Source: Ilumatobacteraceae bacterium (GTDB lineage: Bacteria; Actinomycetota; Acidimicrobiia; Acidimicrobiales; Ilumatobacteraceae). Taken from it: a stretch of DNA of 42,360 nucleotides. Under the pieces are notes generated by a model, which was not told where the DNA came from, made no database searches, and saw only the letters and a program-made list of their open reading frames with translations. A program made the translations under genes and the position numbers. Below, one piece after another: positions 33,211 to 41,586 of this stretch (the stretch's first letter is position 1; each line of letters starts with the position of its first letter). Where the stretch lies: positions 16,841 through 59,200 of the forward strand of contig JAHENF010000001.1 in NCBI GenBank assembly GCA_024643255.1. The letters run 5' to 3'.

Positions 33211-33861
33211 CTACCAGGCGTCCCAGTGCGTCACCGTGTCGAGCGGTAGCCGCTTCGCCAGTTGGAAGTCCGTACCGATCGTGTAGGCGATCGGGAACAG
33301 CCCGGCCTGCGTGTAGCGGTCGTGTGGAATGCCGAGCAGCTCTGCGGCCTCGGCCTCACCACCGTCCATCAGGTGGATCGTCGTCCAGGCCGAGCCCATC
33401 GCCCGCTCCCGCAACGCCATCATGAAGCTCCACACGGCGGGGAGGATCGAGCCCCACGCGGAGGCTCCAGCGAACGCCGGGACACCGTCGAGGCGCCCCT
33501 CGATGCACGGGATCAACAGCATCGGCGCTCGATGGAAGTTCTCGGCGAGGTAGGTGGCCGAGTCGGTGATGCGATCGCGCTGCTCGAAGCGCAGGTCGCC
33601 CGGCTGGTACTGGTTCGAGCGGGCCATCGCGGCGTACTTCGCGAAATTGCGTGCGTAGATGTCGGCGAGCGCCTGCTTCTTGGCAGCGTCCTCGACGATC
33701 ACGAACTGCCACCCCTGACTGTTCGAGCCGGTGGGCGCCTGGAGGGCGATCTCGAGGCACTCCTCGACGACGCTGCGCTCGACCGGGCGGTCGAAGTCGA
33801 GCCGTTTGCGAACCGATCGGGTCGTCGTCAGGACGTCGTCGGCGGAGAGGTTCAAACGCAT
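33211..33861 (-). CDS. Nitroreductase-family FMN oxidoreductase
   Basis: 216 residues. The N-terminal FMN site 'TRSVRKRLDF' and 'ALQAPTGSNSQGWQFVIVED' are diagnostic for nitroreductases. The central 'GASAWGSILPAVWSFMMALRERAMGSAWTTIHL' forms the dimer/flavin helix, and the end 'DTVTHWDAW' is a common actinobacterial terminus for this subfamily. It likely reduces a nitro compound, quinone or similar small electron acceptor using NAD(P)H. The start ATG is 33859-33861. GACACT ends seven bases upstream. It lies 18 bases after lldD on the same strand, so it may also be read through from there. Confidence 0.85.
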   Translation of the reverse strand: MRLNLSADDVLTTTRSVRKRLDFDRPVERSVVEECLEIALQAPTGSNSQGWQFVIVEDAAKKQALADIYARNFAKYAAMARSNQYQPGDLRFEQRDRITDSATYLAENFHRAPMLLIPCIEGRLDGVPAFAGASAWGSILPAVWSFMMALRERAMGSAWTTIHLMDGGEAEAAELLGIPHDRYTQAGLFPIAYTIGTDFQLAKRLPLDTVTHWDAW

Positions 33862-33868
33862 GCGATCG

Positions 33869-33874
33869 AGTGTC
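33869..33874 (-). promoter_or_regulatory. Candidate -10 variant (GACACT) of the nitroreductase at 33211
   Basis: Ends seven bases before the ATG at 33861, in the 18-base gap after lldD. Confidence 0.3.
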
Positions 33875-33879
33875 GCAGC

Positions 33880-35130
33880 TCAGCGCCGCCGGCGTCGCAC
33901 CAGGCTGCGGTCGATCTCGGCGACCGAACGGCGGCCGGTCAGTGCCATCGTGCGCTCCATGCCCTCGCGCATGTTGGCGAGCATCTGATCGACGCCGCGT
34001 TCGCCCGCCGCACCGAGCGCGTACAGATACGGCCGTCCCATCGACACCGCGTCCGCGCCGAGCGCGATGGCTTTCACGATGTCGCTCCCCCGCCGCACGC
34101 CACCGTCGCAGATGATCGTTGCGGCATCGCCGACCTCGTCACGCACCGGCTCCACGAGTTCGATCGGTGCGGGCGCGTCGTCGAGCTGGCGCCCACCGTG
34201 GTTGGACAGGCCGAGCCCGTCGACGCCCATCGACACGGCCTGCTTCGCGTCGTCCACCGTCTGGATGCCCTTCAGCACGATCGGCCCATCCCAGATCGAA
34301 CGCAACCAGTCCACGTCGTCCCACGACAGCGCCGGGTCGAATTGGCGCGCCATGTGCTCGGCGAGATTGACGGCGGTGCTTCCGTCCTCGTCGCTCAGCC
34401 CGACGACGTTCGCGAAGGTGATCGGTTCGTTGCGCAGGAAGTCCCAGGTCCACCCGGGATGGATCGCACCATCGACGATCGTGCCGGGACCGATCTTGGG
34501 CGGAAGTGTCATCCCGCGACGGACATCGCGTTCGCGTCGGCCGAGCACAGCGGTGTCGACGGTGAGCCAGACGGCCGTGAAGCCTGCCCGCTTGGAGCGG
34601 TCGACGAGTTCCTCGACGAGCCCACGATCACGCCACGCGTAGATCTGGAACCATTTGTCACCGTCGCTCACGGCGGCGAGTTCCTCGATCGAGCGGGTGC
34701 CCATCGTCGACAGCGAACACGGGACACCCGCGCGCTGCGCGGCCCGGGTGACGGCCAGTTCACCCTGGGAATGCGCGATCCGCGTGAAGCCGGTGGGCGC
34801 CAGGATCAGCGGCATCGCGACCGTGCGACCGAAGATCGTCGTGGACGTGTCCAGCGCACTGACGTCGCGGAGGACGCGCGGCTGGAATTCATAGTTGGCG
34901 AACGCTGTCGAGTTGCGTGCGAGCGAGCGCTCGTCCTCGGCCCCACCGTCGATGTAGTCGAAGACGCCGTGCGGCAGACGACGCTTGGCGATGCGACGGA
35001 AGTCCTCGACCGACGCGGCCTTGCGGAGACGCCGCTCGACCGGGTCGAGGCTGAGCTTCTCGAACTGCACGACGGATCGAAACGTGTTGATCATCCCCAC
35101 AGGTGTCGATCGTACGGCCCGTCGGGCCAT
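33880..35130 (-). CDS. lldD: FMN-dependent alpha-hydroxy-acid dehydrogenase (L-lactate dehydrogenase type)
   Basis: A 416-residue flavoenzyme of the lactate oxidase/glycolate oxidase family. The family features are 'FDYIDGGAEDERSLARN', 'PLILAPTGFTRIAHSQGE', 'SLSTMGTRSIEE', 'KWFQIYAWRDR', the catalytic His in 'GLGLSNHGGRQLDDAPA', and the FMN-phosphate loop 'ICDGGVRRGSDIVKAIALGADAV'. L-lactate or another 2-hydroxy acid is the likely substrate. The start ATG is 35128-35130, five bases after the gntR stop, with GGAG eight bases before it. A later ATG (35094) is possible. Its mRNA probably starts at gntR. I rejected a mycofactocin role, since none of the other mft genes is present. The symbol is a best guess. 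Confidence 0.85.
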   Translation of the reverse strand: MARRAVRSTPVGMINTFRSVVQFEKLSLDPVERRLRKAASVEDFRRIAKRRLPHGVFDYIDGGAEDERSLARNSTAFANYEFQPRVLRDVSALDTSTTIFGRTVAMPLILAPTGFTRIAHSQGELAVTRAAQRAGVPCSLSTMGTRSIEELAAVSDGDKWFQIYAWRDRGLVEELVDRSKRAGFTAVWLTVDTAVLGRRERDVRRGMTLPPKIGPGTIVDGAIHPGWTWDFLRNEPITFANVVGLSDEDGSTAVNLAEHMARQFDPALSWDDVDWLRSIWDGPIVLKGIQTVDDAKQAVSMGVDGLGLSNHGGRQLDDAPAPIELVEPVRDEVGDAATIICDGGVRRGSDIVKAIALGADAVSMGRPYLYALGAAGERGVDQMLANMREGMERTMALTGRRSVAEIDRSLVRRRRR

Positions 35131-35135
35131 CGCTC

Positions 35136-35861
35136 TCACTCCACGATGCGCAGCCCGATGGGCGTCATCGAGGGTTCCGCCTGCGGCAGGTCGACGACGA
35201 ACTCGGTGCGGTGCGCCGGAAAGACGTGTTCGCTCACGAGCACGGGTGCGCCGCTGCGGTCGGTGGTGACACGTTGGCAGCTGAGCACCGGCGACCCCGT
35301 CGGCACGCCCAGCAGGCGGGCATCGTCGGGCGCGACGAGATCCGCGGCGATCGTCTGGGTTGCACCCCGGAGCTCGACGTCGAGCAACTCGTAGAACGGG
35401 CGACGTTCGACGTCCTTGCGCGAGAGGTGTGCTCCGAGTTCCGCCGGGCACCACACGGTCACGACGGCGAACGGTTCGCCATCGGCGAGGTTGACCCGTT
35501 TCACACGGAGGACCTGGTCGACGCCGAGCAGCCGTCGCACCCGTTCCGGGGGTGCTTCGTAGGCGAACTCTTCGATCTTGCGTTCCGAGAGCTTGCCGAC
35601 GCCTTCGACATGCGACTCGATCGTGGCGAGCGCCTCCAGCGACTGTCGAACCGGATCGGTGGCCACGAACCAGCCGAACCCCTGCCGCGCGGCGACGAGG
35701 CCCTCCTCGCGCAGCAGTTCCAGCGACCGCCGAATGGTGACGCGCGACGCACCGAATTCCTGCGACATCTCCGCCTCCGACGGCAGCACCGAACCAGCCG
35801 GTGCAGCGAGCGCACGTTCGCGCAGCTCGTCGGCGATCTCCTGATATCGGATGTGCCTCAC
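35136..35861 (-). CDS. GntR-family transcriptional regulator, HutC (UTRA) type
   Basis: 241 residues. Residues ~1-72 form the GntR winged helix ('[31 protein letters not shown]', wing 'RQGFGWFVA'). Residues ~85-238 are a UTRA effector domain ('[21 protein letters not shown]', '[30 protein letters not shown]'). It would bind a small effector and release DNA. The start is GTG 35859-35861, with GGGGAG seven bases upstream. A consensus TATAAT on its own strand (35920-35925) gives a ~50-base leader. It is followed directly by lldD, and is divergent from aconitase, so it may control both directions. Confidence 0.88.
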   Translation of the reverse strand: MRHIRYQEIADELRERALAAPAGSVLPSEAEMSQEFGASRVTIRRSLELLREEGLVAARQGFGWFVATDPVRQSLEALATIESHVEGVGKLSERKIEEFAYEAPPERVRRLLGVDQVLRVKRVNLADGEPFAVVTVWCPAELGAHLSRKDVERRPFYELLDVELRGATQTIAADLVAPDDARLLGVPTGSPVLSCQRVTTDRSGAPVLVSEHVFPAHRTEFVVDLPQAEPSMTPIGLRIVE

Positions 35862-35934
35862 GTCGGGACTCCCCTGTCTGGCGGTGCCGACCTCGCTGGT
35901 TGCGGACCCGTCAACTTGTATTATAGTTGTCTAC
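35862..35934. promoter_or_regulatory. Divergent gntR/aconitase control region with overlapping -10s and palindrome
   Basis: An AT-rich island in GC-rich DNA. The minus-strand TATAAT (35920-35925) and the plus-strand TATAGT (35922-35927) overlap by four bases. TATAGT ends seven bases before the aconitase ATG (leaderless), whereas the gntR mRNA would have a ~50-base leader. An imperfect inverted repeat CTTGTA...TACATG (35915-35920 and 35932-35937) brackets both -10s. It is a candidate operator for the adjacent GntR regulator. Confidence 0.6.
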
Positions 35935-38202
35935 ATGACCCAGAACGGCGCCACCACCCCCATCGAACTCGTCGAGCGCGTCTACGCCAGCCTGCCGGGG
36001 CGCGTCGCCGCTGGTCGCGAACGCCTCGGGCGGCCCCTGACGCTGACCGAGAAGATCCTGATCAACCATCTCGCCGATCCGAGCGAGGACATCGACCGCG
36101 GGCTCACCTACAACGACTTCAATCCCGATCGCGTCGCGATGCAGGACGCGACCGCCCAGATGGCGTTGCTGCAGTTCATGACCGCCGGTCTCTCCGAGGC
36201 TGCCGTGCCCTCGACGGTCCATTGCGACCACCTGATCCAGGCGAAGGTCGGCGCCACGATCGACCTCGGCGTCGCCGTCGACACGAACAAGGAGGTCTAC
36301 GACTTCCTGCGCTCGGTGTCGGCCAAGTATGGCATCGGGTTCTGGGGACCCGGATCGGGCATCATCCACCAGGTCGTGCTCGAGAACTACGCGTTCCCGG
36401 GCGGCATGATGATCGGCACCGACAGCCACACCCCCAACGCCGGCGGGCTCGGAATGATCGCCATCGGCGTCGGTGGCGCCGACGCCGTCGACGTGATGAC
36501 AGGGTTCCCGTTCAACGTGCGCTGGCCGAAGGTGATCGGCGTCAAGTTGACCGGCACCCTCAGCGGCTGGTCGAGCCCGAAGGACGTCATTCTCGAGGTC
36601 GCCCGCGTCCTCACGGTCGAGGGTGGCACCGGCGCCATCGTCGAATACTTCGGCCCGGGTGCCGACTCGATCTCCGCCACCGGCAAGGCCACGATCTGCA
36701 ACATGGGCGCCGAGATCGGGGCGACCACATCCCACTTCCCGTACGACGCCAACATGGCTGCCTACCTGAAGGCGACCGGCCGAGAGGCGATCGCCGACGC
36801 CGCCGACGCTGTCGCGGCCGACCTGCGAGCCGACGACGGTGCGGTGTACGACAGGATCATCGAGATCGACCTCGACACCCTGAAGCCGCTGATCAACGGC
36901 CCGCACTCGCCCGACCGCGCCCACAAGGTCGGCGCCGCCGGCGTCGGCGCCGCCGCTCGGGAGAACGACTGGCCGCTCGAGCCGTCGGCCTGCCTCATCG
37001 GATCGTGCACCAACTCGTCGTACGAGGACATCACACGAGTTGCCTCGCTCGCCCGCCAGGCAGCCGCCGCCGGACTGACCGCCAAGTGCGAGCTGCTGAT
37101 CACCCCCGGCTCCGAGCAGGTCCGCGCGACGATCGAGCGCGACGGGTTGCTCGCCGACCTCGAAGCGATCGGGGCGACCGTGCTCGCCAACGCCTGCGGA
37201 CCGTGTATCGGCCAGTGGTCACGTCCGGCATCGATCACCGGACAGCCGAACACGATCGTCAACTCGTTCAACCGCAACTTCCCGAAGCGCAACGACGGCT
37301 CGGCGATGACGCTGAGTTTCGTCACCTCGCCCGACACCGTGCTCGCGATCGCCCTGTCGGGCCGCCTGGACTTCGACCCGACGGTCGACACGATCACCGC
37401 GCCCGACGGCACGGAGATCACCCTCGACGCCCCGGTGGGCGAAGTGCTCCCGGACGCCGGCTACGACCCGGGTGTCGACACCTACACCGCCCCCCCGGCC
37501 GACGGCTCGGGCGTCGAGGTCGCCGTCTCGCCGACCAGCGATCGGCTGCAGTTGCTCACCCCGTTCCTGGCGTGGGACGGCAACGACTACCAGGGCTTGC
37601 CGGTGCTGATGAAGGCCCAGGGCAAGTGCACCACCGATCACATCTCGGCGGCCGGCCCCTGGCTGAAGTACCGCGGTCACCTCGAGAACATCTCCGGCAA
37701 CCTCTTCGCCGGAGCGATCAACGCCTACGGCGGCGACGCCGGGATCGGCAAGGACATCACCGACGGCGAGTTTCGCCCGTACCCCGAGATCGCCATGCGC
37801 TACCACGAGGCCGGCATCAACTGGGTGGCGATCGGCGACCGGAACTACGGCGAGGGTTCCTCACGCGAACACGCCGCGATGGAACCGCGGTTCCGCGGTG
37901 GTCTGGTGATCCTGGCCCGCTCGTTCGCCCGCATCCACGAGACGAACGCGAAGAAGCAGGGCCTCCTGCCGCTGACGTTCGCCGACCCCGACACCTACGA
38001 CCTGATCGACGAGGATGACCGCATCAACGTGCTCGGCCTTCCTCCGGTCCCCGGTCAGAACGTGCGATGTCAGATCGTGAAGCCCGACGGCACCACGATC
38101 GACTTCGAGGCCGTGCACACGTTCAGCCCCGAACAGGTCGAGTGGTTCAAGGCGGGCTCCGCGCTCAACATCGTCCGCCAGAAGGTCGCCGCCGCCGGCT
38201 GA
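35935..38202 (+). CDS. acn: Aconitate hydratase, mitochondrial type
   Basis: A 755-residue [4Fe-4S] enzyme of the TCA cycle that interconverts citrate and isocitrate. Cluster cysteines are Cys358 ([11 protein letters not shown]), Cys421 and Cys424 (ACGPCIGQW). Other conserved stretches are '[26 protein letters not shown]' and '[15 protein letters not shown]'. The sequence resembles the mitochondrial aconitase group (~750-780 residues) rather than the ~900-residue AcnA/IRP type common in Actinobacteria, which is notable. The ATG at 35935 follows TATAGT at seven bases. A candidate operator for the divergent GntR regulator overlaps its promoter. Confidence 0.94.
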   Translation: MTQNGATTPIELVERVYASLPGRVAAGRERLGRPLTLTEKILINHLADPSEDIDRGLTYNDFNPDRVAMQDATAQMALLQFMTAGLSEAAVPSTVHCDHLIQAKVGATIDLGVAVDTNKEVYDFLRSVSAKYGIGFWGPGSGIIHQVVLENYAFPGGMMIGTDSHTPNAGGLGMIAIGVGGADAVDVMTGFPFNVRWPKVIGVKLTGTLSGWSSPKDVILEVARVLTVEGGTGAIVEYFGPGADSISATGKATICNMGAEIGATTSHFPYDANMAAYLKATGREAIADAADAVAADLRADDGAVYDRIIEIDLDTLKPLINGPHSPDRAHKVGAAGVGAAARENDWPLEPSACLIGSCTNSSYEDITRVASLARQAAAAGLTAKCELLITPGSEQVRATIERDGLLADLEAIGATVLANACGPCIGQWSRPASITGQPNTIVNSFNRNFPKRNDGSAMTLSFVTSPDTVLAIALSGRLDFDPTVDTITAPDGTEITLDAPVGEVLPDAGYDPGVDTYTAPPADGSGVEVAVSPTSDRLQLLTPFLAWDGNDYQGLPVLMKAQGKCTTDHISAAGPWLKYRGHLENISGNLFAGAINAYGGDAGIGKDITDGEFRPYPEIAMRYHEAGINWVAIGDRNYGEGSSREHAAMEPRFRGGLVILARSFARIHETNAKKQGLLPLTFADPDTYDLIDEDDRINVLGLPPVPGQNVRCQIVKPDGTTIDFEAVHTFSPEQVEWFKAGSALNIVRQKVAAAG

Positions 38203-38209
38203 TCCTGGG

Positions 38210-38215
38210 TACCGT
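38210..38215 (+). promoter_or_regulatory. Candidate leaderless -10 (TACCGT) of the nitroreductase at 38222
   Basis: Ends six bases before the ATG at 38222, in the 19-base gap after the aconitase stop. Confidence 0.5.
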
Positions 38216-38221
38216 CGCCTC

Positions 38222-38875
38222 ATGGAGATTCGCGAGGCGATCAGAACGAACGGGACCGTCCGGGACTTCACCGACGAGCCCGTCGACGACGCGACGATCG
38301 TGAGCATCCTCGACGACGCACGGTTCGCCCCCTCGGGTGGGAACCGCCAGCCGTGGCGCGTCGCCGTGGTCGAGGATCCGACGCTGCGCCGCGAGCTGGC
38401 AACGCTCATGCAGCCGGTGTGGGACGAGTATCTCGAGACCTCGATGATCGGCGGCACACCGTTCAACGTCGTCGACTACGTCAAGCCCCATGACATCACC
38501 CCCAACAAGGCGAACGCGCTGCTCGAGCACATCGACACGATCCCGGTCGTGCTCGCGGTCGCCGCGAACCTCGCCGACGTGGCGATGATGGACGCCGAAC
38601 TCGGCCGCAAACCCGTCACCGGCGGCGCGTCGATCTATCCGTTCTGCTGGAACCTGATGCTCTCGGCGCGGGCGCACGGGCTCGGCGGCGTGATGACCAC
38701 GTTCCTGAGCCGCGTCGAGCCGGCCGCGGCACCGGCGCTCGGGCTGCCCGACCACCACGCGCTGGTGACGACGATCTTCCTCGGCCATCCAGTCCACCAA
38801 CCGACCAGGCTCAAGCGCAAACCGGTCGAGTCGTTCGCCACGACGAACCGCTTCGACGGGCCTGCCTTCGGCTGA
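38222..38875 (+). CDS. Nitroreductase-family FMN oxidoreductase (second paralogue)
   Basis: 217 residues, only distantly similar to the nitroreductase at 33211. FMN-binding motifs are 'MEIREAIRTNGTVRDF' and 'ARFAPSGGNRQPWRVAVVED'. The C-terminal 'GGVMTTFLSRVEPAAAPALGLP' contacts the flavin. An insert of about 50 residues ('WDEYLETSMIGGTPFNVVDYVKPHDI') separates the two halves. It is an NAD(P)H-dependent reductase of unknown substrate. The start ATG 38222 gives a good match to the family N-terminus. It ends two bases before the convergent trpA stop. Confidence 0.85.
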   Translation: MEIREAIRTNGTVRDFTDEPVDDATIVSILDDARFAPSGGNRQPWRVAVVEDPTLRRELATLMQPVWDEYLETSMIGGTPFNVVDYVKPHDITPNKANALLEHIDTIPVVLAVAANLADVAMMDAELGRKPVTGGASIYPFCWNLMLSARAHGLGGVMTTFLSRVEPAAAPALGLPDHHALVTTIFLGHPVHQPTRLKRKPVESFATTNRFDGPAFG

Positions 38876-38877
38876 GG

Positions 38878-39666
38878 TCAGGGGGCGTCGATGGCGGCGC
38901 GGACCTCGGCGACGTACTCGCCGACCGCATCGGGACCGGAATCCATCAGGCGACGGACCACGCTCGCCCCTTGGATCACCCCGTCGGCGACCCGTGTCGC
39001 CTGGTACGCCTGCTCCGCATTCGACACGCCGACGCCGACGAGCACCGGCGTGTCGGTGATGCGCTTGAGTCGAGCCGCGAGCGCGGTGGCGGTCGCGGCG
39101 AGCGACTCACGCTCGCCCGTCACACCGAGCAGACCCACCGAGTAGACGAACCCACGGCAACGAGCGGTCACCCTGGGCAGCCGTTCATCGGGCGCGGTCG
39201 GCGCGGCGAGCATGATCGTTTCGATGCCCGCGGCATCGGCGGCCTCGCACCAGGGACCCGACTCCTCGAGTGGCAGGTCGGGCAGGATCGCTGCACTGAT
39301 CCCCGCACGCTTGAGTTGGTCGGCGAACCGTGTGGGGCCGGGGTGGTGCACGAGGTTGTAGTAGGTCATCACGGCGAGCGGGATGTCGACGTCGAGTCCT
39401 GGCACCTCGTCGAGAATCGACGTGGGGGTGACCCCCTGCTCGAGCGCGAACTGCGAGGCCTGCTGGATCACCGGACCATCCATCACCGGGTCGGAGAACG
39501 GGATCCCGATCTCGACGGCGTCGGCACCGTTGGCTGCGCACGCCCGGATCGCAGCCTGCCAGCCCGGGTACCCGCCCGTGATGTACGGCACGAGCAGCTT
39601 GCGACCGGCGTCGCGCTTGGCGCGCAACTCGGTCTCCAACCGACCGAACGCCGCCACCGCTGTCAC
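38878..39666 (-). CDS. trpA: Tryptophan synthase alpha chain
   Basis: A 262-residue TIM barrel that cleaves indole-3-glycerol phosphate. Catalytic Glu52 and Asp63 are in '[21 protein letters not shown]', the substrate loop in '[10 protein letters not shown]', and the phosphate-binding end in '[11 protein letters not shown]' and '[11 protein letters not shown]'. The length is normal. The start is GTG 39664-39666, overlapping the trpB stop as GTGA, so translation is coupled and the alpha-beta complex is made in step. The frame is open for 43 more codons upstream inside trpB, which is not used. Confidence 0.95.
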   Translation of the reverse strand: MTAVAAFGRLETELRAKRDAGRKLLVPYITGGYPGWQAAIRACAANGADAVEIGIPFSDPVMDGPVIQQASQFALEQGVTPTSILDEVPGLDVDIPLAVMTYYNLVHHPGPTRFADQLKRAGISAAILPDLPLEESGPWCEAADAAGIETIMLAAPTAPDERLPRVTARCRGFVYSVGLLGVTGERESLAATATALAARLKRITDTPVLVGVGVSNAEQAYQATRVADGVIQGASVVRRLMDSGPDAVGEYVAEVRAAIDAP

Positions 39667-40856
39667 AGGCGGCCCGCCAGGATGTCCATCATCTGGGCGA
39701 CATCCTTGTCGCCGCGCCCCGAGAGGTTCATCAACACCGTCTGGCCCTGCATCTTGGGCGCCTCCCGTTTGATCCAAGCGACCCCATGAGCGCACTCGAG
39801 CGCCGGGATGATCCCCTCGGTCTGCGACAAGAGCTGAAATCCCTCGACCACCTCGTCATCGGTGACCGACGGATACTCCGCCCGTCCGATCGAGGCGAGA
39901 TACGAGTGCTCCGGGCCGACCCCGGGATAGTCGAGTCCGGCCGAGATCGACACCGCCTCTTCGACCTGGCCGACCTCGTCCTGCATCAGGTTGCTGCGCA
40001 TGCCGTGCACGACACCGGGCACTCCCCGACCGATCGCTGCGCCGCCCGCCGGCTCGACACCGACCAGGCGGGTCGACGACTCGTCGACGAAACCGCTGAA
40101 GATCCCCATCGCGTTCGATCCGCCCCCGACGCAGGCGACCACGACATCGGGCAGACCCCCGGTCATCTCGGCGATCTGGCGATGCGCTTCGTCGCCGATG
40201 ACCGACTGGAACTGACGCACCATGTACGGATATGGGTGCGGCCCGACGACCGACCCCAGACAGAAGTGGGTGTCCGCCACGTTCGCCACCCAGTGGCGCA
40301 TCGCCTCGTTGACCGCGTCCTTGAGCGTGCGACTCCCGCTGTGCACCGCCTCGACCTCGGCGCCGAGCAGCTTCATCCGGAACACGTTGAGTTCCTGGCG
40401 GGCCACGTCGACGGCACCCATGTAGACCTTGCACTCGAGGCCCATCAGCGCTGCGGCCGTCGCGCTGGCCACACCGTGCTGGCCGGCACCGGTGTCGGCA
40501 ACGATGCGTTTCTTGCCCATCCGCTTGGCGAGGAGCGCCTGGCCGATCACGTTGTTGATCTTGTGCGAGCCGGTGTGGTTCAGGTCCTCGCGCTTGAGGA
40601 TCAACCGGATGCCGAGCTGCGCCCCGAGATTGTGGCACTCGGTCATGATCGACGGGCGCCCCGAGTACTGGGTGTGCACCCGGGTCAGCTCGGCACGGAA
40701 GCCAGGATCGACCCACGCCTCGTCGAACGCCGCTTCGAGTTCCTGACAGGCCGGCACCAGGGTCTCGGGGACGAATCGCCCGCCGAACTCGCCGAAGCGT
40801 CCGGTGGCGTCAGGGGGCGCGGTGAGCGTCGCCGGTGTGTCGTCGAGAGCTGTCAT
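39663..40856 (-). CDS. trpB: Tryptophan synthase beta chain
   Basis: A 397-residue PLP enzyme that joins indole to serine. The PLP lysine is Lys99 in 'HTGSHKINN', the phosphate loop is '[11 protein letters not shown]', and '[19 protein letters not shown]' and '[15 protein letters not shown]' are hallmarks of TrpB1. The start ATG 40854-40856 overlaps the trpF stop as ATGA. It forms the alpha2-beta2 complex with the next gene's product. The frame extends 49 codons upstream into trpF and is not used. Confidence 0.96.
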   Translation of the reverse strand: MTALDDTPATLTAPPDATGRFGEFGGRFVPETLVPACQELEAAFDEAWVDPGFRAELTRVHTQYSGRPSIMTECHNLGAQLGIRLILKREDLNHTGSHKINNVIGQALLAKRMGKKRIVADTGAGQHGVASATAAALMGLECKVYMGAVDVARQELNVFRMKLLGAEVEAVHSGSRTLKDAVNEAMRHWVANVADTHFCLGSVVGPHPYPYMVRQFQSVIGDEAHRQIAEMTGGLPDVVVACVGGGSNAMGIFSGFVDESSTRLVGVEPAGGAAIGRGVPGVVHGMRSNLMQDEVGQVEEAVSISAGLDYPGVGPEHSYLASIGRAEYPSVTDDEVVEGFQLLSQTEGIIPALECAHGVAWIKREAPKMQGQTVLMNLSGRGDKDVAQMMDILAGRL

Positions 40857-41506
40857 TCGAAGTCCCAGTCGTAGGGGATGTTGTCGTCGCCCAGGTAGGG
40901 CGTCGACGCGTGGGCACGGGCGTTCTCGATGAATCGCTTCACCGCCATCGGATCCTTCTTGCCGGGGGACCGCTCGACGCCACTCGACACGTCGACCCCC
41001 CACGGCTGCACTTCGCGCACCGCGGCGTCGACGTTTTCAGGCGTGAGGCCACCGGCGAGGATCAGCTTCATCGAATCCGGTGCGTCGCCAGTGAGCGACC
41101 AGTCGAACACCTTGCCCGAACCCGGCTCCGGTGCGTCCATCAGGATCATGTCGGTGCCGTACTGGTCGGCGCGCGGCAGGTTGGGGTCGTTGGCGCCGAA
41201 CGCCTTGATCACCCACCGGATCTGCTTGGCGATCTCGATGGTCTGCGCCGGCGTCTCACGCCCGTGCAGCTGCACGGCCTTGACGCCCGACTTGTGGGCG
41301 ATCTCGACGACGCGTGACGGGTGCTCGTCACGGAAGACGCCCACGGTGAGGATCTCGGCGGGCAACCTGCGGGTGATGTCGTAGGCGACCTGCGCCGCGA
41401 TCTGGCGCGTCGAGGGGGCGAACACGAAGCCGACTGCGTCGGCTCCCATTGCGACGGCGAGCAGGGCGTCGTCTTCGTTGGTGATCCCACAGATCTTCAC
41501 GAACAT
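40853..41506 (-). CDS. trpF: Phosphoribosylanthranilate isomerase
   Basis: A 217-residue TIM barrel that isomerises PRA to CdRP in tryptophan synthesis. Signature motifs are '[13 protein letters not shown]' with the catalytic Cys, 'VQLHGRE', the catalytic Asp in 'DMILMDA', and '[11 protein letters not shown]...[14 protein letters not shown]'. The C-terminus has an extra '[11 protein letters not shown]' tail. I use ATG 41504-41506, with TACCGT nine bases upstream. An in-frame ATG 45 bases earlier (MNLSRTR) is possible but would extend past the family start. It is first in trpF-trpB-trpA. In many Actinobacteria this step is done by the dual-function PriA, so a dedicated trpF is noteworthy. Confidence 0.94.
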   Translation of the reverse strand: MFVKICGITNEDDALLAVAMGADAVGFVFAPSTRQIAAQVAYDITRRLPAEILTVGVFRDEHPSRVVEIAHKSGVKAVQLHGRETPAQTIEIAKQIRWVIKAFGANDPNLPRADQYGTDMILMDAPEPGSGKVFDWSLTGDAPDSMKLILAGGLTPENVDAAVREVQPWGVDVSSGVERSPGKKDPMAVKRFIENARAHASTPYLGDDNIPYDWDFE

Positions 41507-41515
41507 GCAGCGCTC

Positions 41516-41521
41516 ACGGTA
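41516..41521 (-). promoter_or_regulatory. Candidate leaderless -10 (TACCGT) of the trpFBA operon
   Basis: Ends nine bases before the trpF ATG at 41506. The divergent ppk2 promoter lies 50 bases away. No attenuator leader or terminator hairpin was seen before trpF. Confidence 0.45.
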
Positions 41522-41571
41522 CCGGCCGACGCGCGTCCGCGAGAGATTCATTACCGACGACCTCGTGCGCC

Positions 41572-41577
41572 TATCGT
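41572..41577 (+). promoter_or_regulatory. Candidate leaderless -10 (TATCGT) of ppk2
   Basis: Ends nine bases before the ATG at 41587. Confidence 0.5.
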
Positions 41578-41586
41578 CGGTTGTGC

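Noticed and set aside
33880..35130. Mycofactocin-associated flavoprotein (MftD) role for the alpha-hydroxy-acid dehydrogenase
   Set aside because: No mftA, mftB, mftC, mftE or mftF is in the neighbourhood. The partner gene is a GntR regulator, as for lactate operons.
35103..38018. A 971-codon plus-strand open frame across gntR and aconitase
   Set aside because: It runs antisense through gntR and in another frame through aconitase, with Arg/Pro-rich low complexity. It is a shadow of real genes.
41507..41586. Tryptophan attenuator or leader peptide before trpF
   Set aside because: The 80-base divergent gap shows no Trp-rich short frame and no alternative hairpins. The trpF -10 candidate leaves almost no leader.
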